A stretch of DNA of 8,167 bases from Candidatus Gastranaerophilales bacterium (GTDB lineage Bacteria; Cyanobacteriota; Vampirovibrionia; Gastranaerophilales; Gastranaerophilaceae), in the NCBI GenBank assembly GCA_944323095.1, contig CALURE010000067.1, positions 1 to 8,167 of the forward strand, given 5' to 3'. Below, one piece after another: positions 1 through 6,247 of this stretch. Made by a program: the position numbers and the translations under genes. The notes beneath the pieces are model-generated. The model was not told the DNA's origin. It did no database searches and saw only the letters and a list, made by a program, of their open reading frames with translations. Positions within the stretch are counted from its first letter, which is position 1; each line of letters starts with the position of its first letter.

Positions 1-107
1 AGCTTGATGAAAAAGGACACAAATTTATTTCAAGTTTTTTAAATAAAATTACCCTGCCAAAAGATATAAAAATGGTCGTAGATGTCGATCCGCTCGATAT
101 TCTGTAA
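1..107 (+). CDS. priA: Probable primosomal helicase PriA, C-terminal end (partial)
   Basis: This is an open frame entering from the left edge (first full codon at 3) and ending at TAA 105-107; only 34 residues are visible. The tail VVDVDPLDIL matches the conserved ending of the PriA replication-restart helicase, where the last strand reads roughly 'hDVDPxxhL' followed directly by the stop. The preceding hydrophobic/lysine stretch also fits the C-terminal domain. PriA (primosomal protein N') reloads the replisome at stalled forks. The stop codon is the first three bases of a 23-bp inverted repeat, so an inserted element may have supplied or preserved it. The call rests on a short motif, so it is probable rather than certain. 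Confidence 0.62.
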   Translation, partial: LDEKGHKFISSFLNKITLPKDIKMVVDVDPLDIL

Positions 108-263
108 CATAATAAATATTATAGGAAGAGAATACGGTGCGTTAAAGTGTACGAAAAAATTATCCTCTCTCACCATTGGTGAGAGAGTAAGAGAGAGGGG
201 CTTCAATAATTACTGCTTAACGAAACAATAACAAAACGAGTGCTGTTTGAGCGGTAAAATCAG

Positions 264-284
264 ATCCTGAAACGAGTTCAGGAT
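264..284. repeat. Small palindrome ATCCTGAA-N5-TTCAGGAT
   Basis: Perfect 8-bp arms at 264-271 and 277-284 flank the loop ACGAG. It lies between the arms of the larger imperfect inverted repeat 207-220/321-334. The motif looks like a dispersed intergenic repeat of the REP/MITE kind, but copy number cannot be judged from this window. Confidence 0.55.
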
Positions 285-361
285 GACAAATGTATAGCGA
301 GTTCACTCGTTCAGGTTGAGTTTAGCAGTAATTAAACGGTCAGCGCGTTTTTCTTTCTTTT

Positions 362-406
362 CTTAATTTCTTTCTTTTTGCGTCGCTCAAAAAGAAAGAA
401 ATTAAG
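362..406. repeat. Long perfect hairpin, 19-bp stem
   Basis: Arms 362-380 and 388-406 are exact reverse complements, separated by the 7-nt loop CGTCGCT. The stem is almost pure pyrimidine on one strand and purine on the other. There is no T-run directly after it on the plus strand (GC-rich sequence follows). It therefore looks more like a repeat-family hairpin than a simple plus-strand terminator. It is the strongest structure inside the 105-504 element. Confidence 0.7.
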
Positions 407-523
407 TGCGGGGTGCGGGGACGCATAGTTCCCGCATAACAAAAAACTCTCCCTTTATCCCTCGCCCGTGGAGAAGGATTATTCCTATAATATTTATTAT
501 GTTATTTGTGCTAAAATAAACTT

Positions 524-1819
524 ATGATAGAAAGATATTCACGTGAAGAAATGACAAAAATCTGGGATTTAGAATCTAAATTTCAGTATTATCTCAATGT
601 CGAGATTGCTGCTGCAGAAGCTTATGCTGAACTCGGCACTTTCCCTAAAAACGACATTGAAGAATTAAAGAAAAAAGCAAAATTTGATATTAAAAGAATT
701 GATGAAATAGAAGCAGAAGTTAAACATGATGTAATCGCATTTTTAACATGTGTAAATGAAAGTCTTGGCGACCTTGCAAAATACATGCATGTCGGAATGA
801 CAAGTTCTGATGTTATTGATACTGCCTTTGCTCTGCAAATTCAGGACAGCGGAAAAATTATCATTAAAGATCTTGATGAAACAATTCATTCTATGAAAGT
901 GCTGGCAAATAATCATAAAAATACAATTTGTATCGGGCGCTCACACGGTGTACATGCAGAAGTTATGACATTCGGGGTAAAAATTTGCAGCTGGATTGAT
1001 ATTTTAGAACGTCAGAGAGCGAATTTTATTCATGCGCTTGATGAAATTAAAGTAGGACAAATATCAGGTCCTGTCGGAACATACAGCAATATTCCGCCGG
1101 AAGTTGAAGAAATTACGTGTAAAAATTTAGGATTAAGACCTGCAAGAATTTCCACTCAAATAATTGCAAGAGATTACCACGCATATTTTATGCAGTCATT
1201 GGCTTTAATTGCATGTGTAATTGAACAATTCGCAACAGAAATAAGACATCTGCAAAGAACAGAAGTTCTTGAAGTTGAAGAAGGCTTCGGGAAACATCAA
1301 AAAGGTTCCTCTGCCATGCCTCATAAGAAAAATCCTGTTTTATCGGAAAATTTATGCGGGCTTGCGCGTGTTGTCAAAGCAAATTCAATCGCCGCACTAG
1401 AAAATATTCCGCTCTGGCATGAACGTGATATTTCGCACAGTTCAGCAGAACGTATAATTTTTCCGGACAGTTTAACTTTAGTCGATTTTATGCTCAACCG
1501 GTTTAACGGAATTGTACAGAACCTTGTAGTGCATGAAAAAAATATGCTCAAAAATACTGATAAGTTCGGCGGTATAGTTTTTTCACAAAAAGTTTTGTTA
1601 AAACTAATTGAAAAAGGGCTGTCAAGAGAAGATGCATACAGGCTTGTACAGCGTAATGCAATAGATGCATTTGAAAATGACGGTGATTTCAGAGTTAATC
1701 TTTTAAATGACAACGATGTAACAAAATTACTCACACCTCTGGAAATCGACGAAATTTTTAACAAAGAAGAATTTTTGAAAAATATTAATACAATCTATTC
1801 AAAAATACTTGATTTATAG
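524..1819 (+). CDS. purB: Adenylosuccinate lyase
   Basis: This is a 431-residue cytosolic enzyme of purine synthesis. It releases fumarate from SAICAR (giving AICAR) and from adenylosuccinate (giving AMP), and belongs to the fumarase/aspartase superfamily, acting as a homotetramer. Family landmarks appear in order: KHDV at 67-70, TSSDV at 93-97, GRSHG at 138-142 (His141 in the general-acid position) and the signature loop GSSAMPHKKNP at 261-271 with the catalytic serine. Length is typical for the short bacterial form. ATG 524 gives the usual N-terminus MIERYSREEM. There is no clear Shine-Dalgarno upstream, and TAAAAT at 512-517 would put a transcript start close to the ATG, so leaderless translation is possible. 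The next gene follows after 44 bp with no visible terminator, so read-through into the hydrogenase cluster is likely. Confidence 0.96.
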   Translation: MIERYSREEMTKIWDLESKFQYYLNVEIAAAEAYAELGTFPKNDIEELKKKAKFDIKRIDEIEAEVKHDVIAFLTCVNESLGDLAKYMHVGMTSSDVIDTAFALQIQDSGKIIIKDLDETIHSMKVLANNHKNTICIGRSHGVHAEVMTFGVKICSWIDILERQRANFIHALDEIKVGQISGPVGTYSNIPPEVEEITCKNLGLRPARISTQIIARDYHAYFMQSLALIACVIEQFATEIRHLQRTEVLEVEEGFGKHQKGSSAMPHKKNPVLSENLCGLARVVKANSIAALENIPLWHERDISHSSAERIIFPDSLTLVDFMLNRFNGIVQNLVVHEKNMLKNTDKFGGIVFSQKVLLKLIEKGLSREDAYRLVQRNAIDAFENDGDFRVNLLNDNDVTKLLTPLEIDEIFNKEEFLKNINTIYSKILDL

Positions 1820-1863
1820 GCATTAATACAGTAAAATATTAAATTATACGAGGAAGTTAAATA

Positions 1864-2106
1864 ATGTCAAAGATAAAAATAACAGTTTGTATGGGAAGCT
1901 CCTGCTTTGCGCGCGGGAATCAACAAAACTTAGCTTTTATTGAGGCTTTTGCAAAAGCACATGATCTGGAAACTGATATTGATCTTGCAGGTGCCCGCTG
2001 CGAAAATAAATGTGCTATGGGGCCTAATGTTACAATTAACGGGGTTGAATACAACAGCGTTGATGAAAAAAAGCTGGAAGAAATTTTAACTAAATTGATA
2101 AAATAA
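1864..2106 (+). CDS. Stand-alone [2Fe-2S] thioredoxin-like ferredoxin (NuoE/HydC C-terminal type)
   Basis: This 80-residue cytosolic protein has cysteines at 9, 14, 46 and 50 (C-X4-C, then C-X3-C about 30 residues later). That is the [2Fe-2S] ligand pattern of the thioredoxin-like fold in NuoE, HydC and HndA. The flanking CMGSSCFARG and ENKCAMGP are characteristic. It lacks the N-terminal helical part of full NuoE subunits, and no NuoF/HydB-type partner is seen in the window, so it is likely a separate electron carrier. It sits 33 bp before the sensory hydrogenase and probably passes electrons to or from it. The start is supported by AGGAAG at 1851-1856, seven bases before ATG. A paralogue lies at 5360-5617. 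Confidence 0.9.
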   Translation: MSKIKITVCMGSSCFARGNQQNLAFIEAFAKAHDLETDIDLAGARCENKCAMGPNVTINGVEYNSVDEKKLEEILTKLIK

Positions 2107-2139
2107 ATGCATATCGCATCTTAATTACGGAGTAAGAAA

Positions 2140-3849
2140 ATGGATAAACAGTATCCGGTCTATACATTAATAAATGAATGTCATGACTGTTATAAATGTA
2201 TCAGAGAATGTCCGGTTAAGGCAATTAAAATTGAAAACGGACATGCGTCAGTAATTCCACAGAAATGCATTGCCTGCGGTAATTGTGTAAAAACCTGTCC
2301 CTCTAATGCAAAAAGAGTCAGAAATGATATTGCCAAAGTTAAAAATCTTATTCTTGCAGGCAAAAAAGTGTATGTTTCTCTTGCTCCTTCATGGAGCGGA
2401 GTTTTTGAGCATTCCCCGAGAAAAATGATTACTCTGTTAAAAAAACTAGGATTTTATGAAGTTTCGGAAACAGCTCTCGGTGCGCAGGAAGTTTCCATTA
2501 AAACTGCAGAAATTCTTAACAGCTCTGAAAAAGGTCTTTTTATCTCAAGCGCCTGTCCGGTTATTGTTGATTATATAAAACATTACAGACCTGAGTTTTT
2601 AAACTGCATTACACCTATTGGCTCTCCTGCCATGACGCATGCAAGATTATTAAAAGATAAATATGGTGATGATATCTCGATTGTATTTATAGGTCCCTGT
2701 ATAGGCAAAAAAAATGAAGTTTCCTATACAGATTTGATAGACATTGCTTTGACTTTTGAAGAATTAAAATTATGGATTTACGATGAAGGCTTTGATTTTG
2801 CTGATGTAGAAACAAATCCTAAAAACCAGTTTGTACCTTATTCTGCATATGAAGGTTCGCTTTACCCGATTGACGGGGGTATGAATGAAACTATCAAAAG
2901 AATAGGTGTAAAAAACGAAATACAGCTAATTGATGTATGCGGGCTTCATACTTTTGAAAAGGCTCTTAATAACCTGAATTTGGATAAAATTAACAAAACA
3001 ATTTTTGTGGAAGCTCTTGCCTGTGAAGGCGGATGTATAGGAGGCCCCTGTATATCAACAGATAAAGCAAGCCTTAGTGTAGTTTCAGATGTTTTAACAG
3101 GTGTAAAAAACAGAGATTACATTCCGAAAAAAGCATCTACCGTTGTTGATTATAAAATTAAACCCTGCAAGGTTGTAACAAGTGAGTATCCGCTTGAAGA
3201 TATTCTAAAAACTTTAAAAAGAATCGGTAAACATACGGTAGATGATGAGCTTAACTGCGGCGGATGCGGATATGCTACATGCCGTGATCTTGCAAAAGCA
3301 CTTTTAGACGGTGATGCTGAAACTTCTATGTGCGTGTCTTATATGCGTAAAATTGCGATGCGAAAAGCTGCCGCAATGATAAGATGCATGCCTGCCGCTG
3401 TTGTTATGGTTGATAATAATTTGAATATTCTTGAAGCAAATGACAGCTTTATGAAAATGTTTACGGGTGATATGTATGAGGTGTTTAAAACACGTCCCGA
3501 TGGTCTTGCAGGTGCATCTATAGATCGAATTGTAGACTTTGCGGATATCTTTAAAACAATTCTTAAAACAGGTAAAGATCTTCATAAAGAACATTACCAT
3601 GTGAAAAATCGTCTTTATGATATATCAGCATTTACAATTGAAGAAAATGAAATTGTCGGTGCGGTCATTACCGATGTAACCTCCGCTGAAACAAACAGAG
3701 AAAAAATCTCACAAAAAGCGCATGAAGTTATCTCGAAAAATATCTCAATTGTTCAGGAAATCGCCTGCCTTTTAGGCGAACATATGGTCGAAACCGAAAC
3801 ACTTTTAAGCTCAATCGCGGAAGATTATGACGAAAGGAGTGAAGAGTGA
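2140..3849 (+). CDS. Sensory [FeFe]-hydrogenase homologue with ferredoxin, H-cluster, Fe-S and PAS domains (HydS/group C-like)
   Basis: This is a 569-residue soluble protein. Residues 14-24 and 43-53 hold two [4Fe-4S] ferredoxin motifs (Cys14/17/20/24 and Cys43/46/49/53). Residues ~75-330 form the hydrogenase H-domain: SSACP at 136-140, GPCIGKK at 185-191 and ACEGGCIGGPC at 294-304. Cys139, 187, 295 and 299 match the four ligands of the H-cluster cubane. Ala138 replaces the proton-transfer cysteine of catalytic enzymes, as in known sensory HydS proteins. Residues 373-398 (Cys373/376/381/398) match the small Fe-S domain found beside such proteins, and ~416-515 is a PAS domain. The likely role is sensing H2 or redox state and passing it to the phosphatase encoded next. 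The start has GGAG at 2129-2132. Cys304 is an extra cysteine after the last motif. Maturases HydE/F/G are not in this window. Confidence 0.9.
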   Translation: MDKQYPVYTLINECHDCYKCIRECPVKAIKIENGHASVIPQKCIACGNCVKTCPSNAKRVRNDIAKVKNLILAGKKVYVSLAPSWSGVFEHSPRKMITLLKKLGFYEVSETALGAQEVSIKTAEILNSSEKGLFISSACPVIVDYIKHYRPEFLNCITPIGSPAMTHARLLKDKYGDDISIVFIGPCIGKKNEVSYTDLIDIALTFEELKLWIYDEGFDFADVETNPKNQFVPYSAYEGSLYPIDGGMNETIKRIGVKNEIQLIDVCGLHTFEKALNNLNLDKINKTIFVEALACEGGCIGGPCISTDKASLSVVSDVLTGVKNRDYIPKKASTVVDYKIKPCKVVTSEYPLEDILKTLKRIGKHTVDDELNCGGCGYATCRDLAKALLDGDAETSMCVSYMRKIAMRKAAAMIRCMPAAVVMVDNNLNILEANDSFMKMFTGDMYEVFKTRPDGLAGASIDRIVDFADIFKTILKTGKDLHKEHYHVKNRLYDISAFTIEENEIVGAVITDVTSAETNREKISQKAHEVISKNISIVQEIACLLGEHMVETETLLSSIAEDYDERSEE

Positions 3850-3905
3850 AGCGTGAAATGTGAAGAGAACATTTGTTTTCTACTCTTCACGTTTCACCTT
3901 TCACT
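3845..3905. repeat. Imperfect 61-nt palindrome between sensor and phosphatase genes
   Basis: Arms 3845-3867 and 3883-3905 pair at 20 of 23 positions around a 15-nt loop. The left arm contains the sensor's stop codon (TGA 3847-3849). The arms are built from GTGAA-type short repeats, as in dispersed palindromic elements. A good Shine-Dalgarno, AAAGGAG (3834-3840 region), lies just before the left arm, while the phosphatase ATG at 3914 lies just after the right arm. Confidence 0.75.
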
Positions 3906-3913
3906 GTTATAAA

Positions 3914-5077
3914 ATGTTTATCGACATTGATTGCAGTCAAATGAAAAAATATAATCAGAATGCTTACGGGGATTACTTTATTTCCAAAAGATACCCTGAT
4001 GAAGCAAAATTGATTGCCGTATTATCCGACGGTCTTGGCAGCGGGATAAAAGCAAATATTCTTTCTTGTATGACCGCAACAATGCTCTTAAAATTTATTG
4101 AAGGAGATCAAATTCCAATAAGCAAAGCTGCAGAAATTATAATGAATTCACTTCCGGTCTGTCAGGTTAGAAAAATCAGTTATTCAACATTTTCAGCAAT
4201 TGAAGTAAATGATGACGGTGATGCAAAAATAGTAGAAGAAGGCAACCCTGAATTTATATGGATTAGAGGAAATGATGTAATGAAACCGGAATTTAAATCA
4301 ATACCCTCTAAAACCTTCAAAAACAGATGTCTTAAAGTTTATAAAATTAAATTGCAGCTTGGAGACAGACTGGTATTTTGTTCAGACGGGGTTACACAGG
4401 CAGGTCTCGGCGGCGGACGTTTGAAACTGGGCTTAAGACGGGAAGGTTTAATTACCCTGCTTAATGACAAATTGCAGGAACATCCTGATATATCAAGCAC
4501 GGAACTTTCGCAATATATAGTAAATCAGGCAAGAAATATTGAAACAGACAGACTATCAAAAGATGATATATCTGCATGCGTTTTATATTTTAGAGAACCG
4601 CGTGAAGCTTTGATATTTACAGGCCCGCCTTATCATCAGGAAAAAGATTCGGAATATGCAAAAATTTTTGCTAACTTTAAAGGTAAAAAAGCAATAGCAG
4701 GCGGCACAACAGCCAACTTAATATCAAGAGAATTAAACCGCCCGATTACAATGGATACAACAATAAGTATAGGTAAACTTCCCTCGTGTTCTTATATGGA
4801 AGGAGTTGATCTTGTAACGGAAGGAATTTTAACGTTGACTAAAACACTTGAGTATCTTGAAGCAAATACTCCTGATATTGACAACGCGGCAGGAAAGCTG
4901 GTAAAATTTTTATTAGACAGTGATTGCATTACATTTATGGTGGGTGCAAAACTAAATCAGGCGCATTACGATCCTGCACTTCCAATAGAAATCGAAATCA
5001 GAAAAAATATAATCAAAAAAATGGCGCATGTGCTTGAAGATAAATATTTCAAAAAAGTTAATATTCAATACATGTAG
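3914..5077 (+). CDS. SpoIIE/PP2C-type serine phosphatase linked to sensory hydrogenase
   Basis: A 387-residue cytosolic phosphatase from the preferred ATG at 3914. Residues ~1-225 are a PPM/SpoIIE domain: GD at 19-20, SDGLGSG at 38-44, SDGVTQAG at 157-164 and DD at 217-218 give the metal-binding acidic residues. Residues ~230-387 are an extra domain beginning LIFTGPP (233-239) with GGTTAN at 263-268, as in phosphatases paired with PAS-bearing hydrogenases in Clostridia. Such enzymes typically dephosphorylate an anti-sigma-factor antagonist; the substrate here is not visible. The frame is open upstream to a GTG at 3860, but those 18 codons lie in the palindrome 3845-3905 and do not resemble the family, whereas MFIDIDCSQ fits its normal start. 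No Shine-Dalgarno directly precedes 3914; the nearest, at 3834-3839, lies across the palindrome. Confidence 0.88.
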   Translation: MFIDIDCSQMKKYNQNAYGDYFISKRYPDEAKLIAVLSDGLGSGIKANILSCMTATMLLKFIEGDQIPISKAAEIIMNSLPVCQVRKISYSTFSAIEVNDDGDAKIVEEGNPEFIWIRGNDVMKPEFKSIPSKTFKNRCLKVYKIKLQLGDRLVFCSDGVTQAGLGGGRLKLGLRREGLITLLNDKLQEHPDISSTELSQYIVNQARNIETDRLSKDDISACVLYFREPREALIFTGPPYHQEKDSEYAKIFANFKGKKAIAGGTTANLISRELNRPITMDTTISIGKLPSCSYMEGVDLVTEGILTLTKTLEYLEANTPDIDNAAGKLVKFLLDSDCITFMVGAKLNQAHYDPALPIEIEIRKNIIKKMAHVLEDKYFKKVNIQYM

Positions 5078-5359
5078 GGAAAAGATAAAAAAGGAGGCGA
5101 AGCCTCCGACAAATATAACAAGTCAGATGAACATTGACGGAAAGGGTAAAAAAAGGAGGCGAAGCCTCTGACAACAATATAAAAAGTCAGATGAACATTG
5201 ACAGAAAGGGTAAAAAAGGAGGCGAAGCCTCTGACAATAATATAAAAAGTCAGATGAACATTGACAGAAAGGGTAAAAAAAGGAGGCGAAGCCTCTGACA
5301 ATAATATAAAAAGTTCGAGTATAAAAAGTCTGATAAAGCTTGACGGAAAGGATAAAAAA
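5078..5359 (+). repeat. Tandem leader repeat array, four copies with GGAGGC-GAA-GCCTCY hairpins
   Basis: Four copies of a 62-64-nt unit have hairpins starting at 5093, 5155, 5218 and 5282. Each unit has a purine/A-rich segment like GGAAAGGGTAAAAAA, then the hairpin GGAGGC-GAA-GCCTCY followed by GAC, then a segment ending GTCAGATGAACATTGAC. The first hairpin ends in C; the other three end in T, which keeps pairing as G·U. The last unit is longer (about 16 extra nt) and diverged. The fifth A-rich segment (5345-5359) is the ribosome binding site of the next gene, with ATG where the hairpin would be. The array fills the whole gap between phosphatase and ferredoxin genes. Confidence 0.9.
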
Positions 5360-5617
5360 ATGAGTGAAAAAGTAAGTGTTAAAGTATGTTTAGGAACAAC
5401 ATGTTTTGTAATGGGGTCATCAAATTTGCAGGAATTAATTGAAATGGTGCCGAAAAAATACGGTGATAAAGTAGAAGTTTCAGGAGTTCCCTGTCTTGGT
5501 TTGTGTTCAATTGACTGGGAATTTTCAAAAGCTCCTTACGTAAAAGTTGATGACGACGTAATCAAAGAAGCGACTGTTGAAAAAGTTTTGAAAGCAATTG
5601 ACGAAAAACTAAAATAA
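5360..5617 (+). CDS. Stand-alone [2Fe-2S] thioredoxin-like ferredoxin, second copy
   Basis: This 85-residue cytosolic protein has cysteines at 10, 15, 45 and 49, the C-X4-C plus C-X3-C [2Fe-2S] pattern of the NuoE/HydC C-terminal fold, seen in VCLGTTCFVMGS and VPCLGLCS. It is a paralogue of the protein at 1864-2106, with a different second motif (CLGLC rather than CENKC), which may shift redox potential or partner choice. ATG 5360 is chosen because AAAGGA at 5347-5352 sits seven bases upstream and the protein then starts like its paralogue. The frame stays open farther left only through repeat DNA, from a TTG. It is probably the last gene of the sensory cluster, followed by the inverted repeat 5639-5711. 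Confidence 0.9.
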   Translation: MSEKVSVKVCLGTTCFVMGSSNLQELIEMVPKKYGDKVEVSGVPCLGLCSIDWEFSKAPYVKVDDDVIKEATVEKVLKAIDEKLK

Positions 5618-5638
5618 TTTTCTTTAAACTAATATTTC

Positions 5639-5711
5639 AAAAACCATTTTATTATTTCATCCTGAACACCGGATTAACCTCCCGTGTTTTCTCAATAATA
5701 AAATGGTTTTT
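5639..5711. terminator. Perfect 18-bp inverted repeat between convergent genes, possible bidirectional terminator
   Basis: Arms 5639-5656 and 5694-5711 are exact reverse complements, separated by 37 nt. Each arm gives a run of five T on the outgoing strand, and the element lies exactly between a plus-strand gene ending at 5617 and a minus-strand gene ending at 5710, which suits termination in both directions. The stem is AT-rich and the loop long, so a small palindromic mobile element is an alternative. The right arm overlaps the regulator's stop codon by two bases. Confidence 0.6.
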
Positions 5712-6039
5712 AGTCTTCATAGGCTAAAAATTTAGTTATCTTGTAAATTTTTTCAAGCTTTTTGTTGTCATTTTTTATATCATCTAAAATACTATAAATA
5801 AGATTTAATAATTCTTCAGGCTCTTTAATGTGATCATTTGCAAATAATTCTTCTGTTGAAACATTTAACGCATTTAATATTTTTTCAAGTGTTTCTGCCT
5901 TTACAAAGCAATCCCCGACTTCAATTTTGCTTAAATTTCTCGGGGAAATATCAATCAGCTCTGCAAGCTGCTCCTGAGTCAAGCCGCGTTTTTTCCTTGT
6001 TCTTTTAATTTTTTCCCCGAAAGATTTTTTAAAATTCAT
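5710..6039 (-). CDS. XRE-family (Cro/CI-type) DNA-binding regulator
   Basis: This 109-residue cytosolic transcription regulator has a helix-turn-helix at about residues 8-66. It reads GEKIKRTRKKRGLTQEQLAE then LIDISPRNLSKIEVGD, with the typical LTQEQLAE helix and the SxxNLSKIE recognition-helix pattern. The C-terminal ~40 residues are charged and helical, with no recognised ligand domain, and may serve dimerisation. It is transcribed leftward, convergent with the ferredoxin cluster and divergent from the unknown gene at 6248. AGAAGG (complement of 6045-6050) precedes the ATG by five bases. Its targets are unknown; divergent neighbours commonly share an operator with such regulators, so self-regulation and control of 6248-6832 are reasonable guesses. 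Confidence 0.9.
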   Translation of the reverse strand: MNFKKSFGEKIKRTRKKRGLTQEQLAELIDISPRNLSKIEVGDCFVKAETLEKILNALNVSTEELFANDHIKEPEELLNLIYSILDDIKNDNKKLEKIYKITKFLAYED

Positions 6040-6078
6040 AGCAACCTTCTACATCAAATTTTTTATTGAATTAGATAC

Positions 6079-6108
6079 TCTATATCATATTATATTAACT
6101 TTTGTAAA
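6079..6108 (-). promoter_or_regulatory. Possible promoter of the XRE regulator gene
   Basis: Read on the minus strand, TTTACA (complement of 6103-6108) and TATAGA (complement of 6079-6084) are separated by 18 nt, placing a start about 30 nt before the regulator's ATG. The area is very AT-rich, so chance matches are likely. Confidence 0.35.
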
Positions 6109-6204
6109 CCTGAAACGGCAATCTATATCTATATTTTACAGAAATTCTATATATAATATCTAAAAATTATGCAATTTAATTAAACCAGAAGTTTTTATAG
6201 ATGT

Positions 6205-6237
6205 ATAACGAGGATAACTTTTATAACAAGAAAGGAG
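6205..6237 (+). promoter_or_regulatory. Three ATAAC direct repeats at 9-nt spacing, then strong ribosome binding site
   Basis: ATAAC occurs at 6205-6209, 6214-6218 and 6223-6227, exactly 9 nt apart, followed by the Shine-Dalgarno AAAGGAG at 6231-6237, ten bases before ATG 6248. The regular spacing could mark a protein binding site or leader feature, and the strong Shine-Dalgarno suggests good expression. The 6040-6204 stretch is very AT-rich and holds a TATAAT at 6152-6157 without a recognisable -35. Confidence 0.4.
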
Positions 6238-6247
6238 AATTAAAAAA

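Larger units (their letters stand above)
105..504. repeat. 400-bp composite intergenic repeat element with 23-bp terminal inverted repeats
   Basis: This region has no convincing gene. Positions 105-127 and 482-504 are perfect reverse complements (23/23), and pairing stops immediately on both sides. Inside lie several hairpins: 165-187 (11-bp arms), 207-220 with 321-334 (13 of 14), 264-284 (8-bp arms), 298-309, 362-406 (19-bp arms) and 414-436 (8-bp arms, one G·T). Segments 164-199 and about 447-476 look like diverged copies of one 'cctctctcacc'-type repeat in opposite orientations. The architecture resembles a MITE or nested REP-like elements. No transposase and no obvious target duplication are seen. 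Confidence 0.7.

Noticed and set aside
486..491. TATAAT within the right inverted repeat as the purB promoter
   Set aside because: No acceptable -35 sequence is found 16-18 nt upstream; the match is expected by chance in an AT-rich repeat end.
1321..1764. Minus-strand 147-codon frame inside purB
   Set aside because: It is antisense to a well conserved enzyme, has low-complexity serine-rich content and no family resemblance.
3304..3600. Minus-strand 98-codon frame inside the sensor gene
   Set aside because: It is antisense to the Fe-S and PAS domains; its composition is an artefact of the opposite frame.
3860..3913. N-terminal extension of the phosphatase from GTG 3860
   Set aside because: These 18 codons lie inside the palindrome 3845-3905, have no fitting ribosome site, and do not look like the family's N-terminus, which begins naturally at ATG 3914.
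5191..5298. Short plus-strand peptide of 35 codons inside the array (MNIDRKGKK repeated)
   Set aside because: No Shine-Dalgarno precedes it, and neighbouring copies shift frame because the repeat period varies (62, 63, 64).
5065..5301. Minus-strand reading frame with a repeated peptide across the leader array
   Set aside because: The periodic peptide is a by-product of the tandem DNA repeats; it overlaps the phosphatase end and has no start signal.
5261..5359. 33-residue N-terminal extension of the second ferredoxin from TTG 5261
   Set aside because: It is made of repeat-array DNA. The ATG at 5360 has a well-spaced AAAGGA and gives a product that lines up with the paralogue at 1864.
5078..5359. 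CRISPR array
   Set aside because: The whole 62-64-nt unit is conserved, with no variable spacers, and there are no cas genes; it is a tandem duplication of a leader segment.
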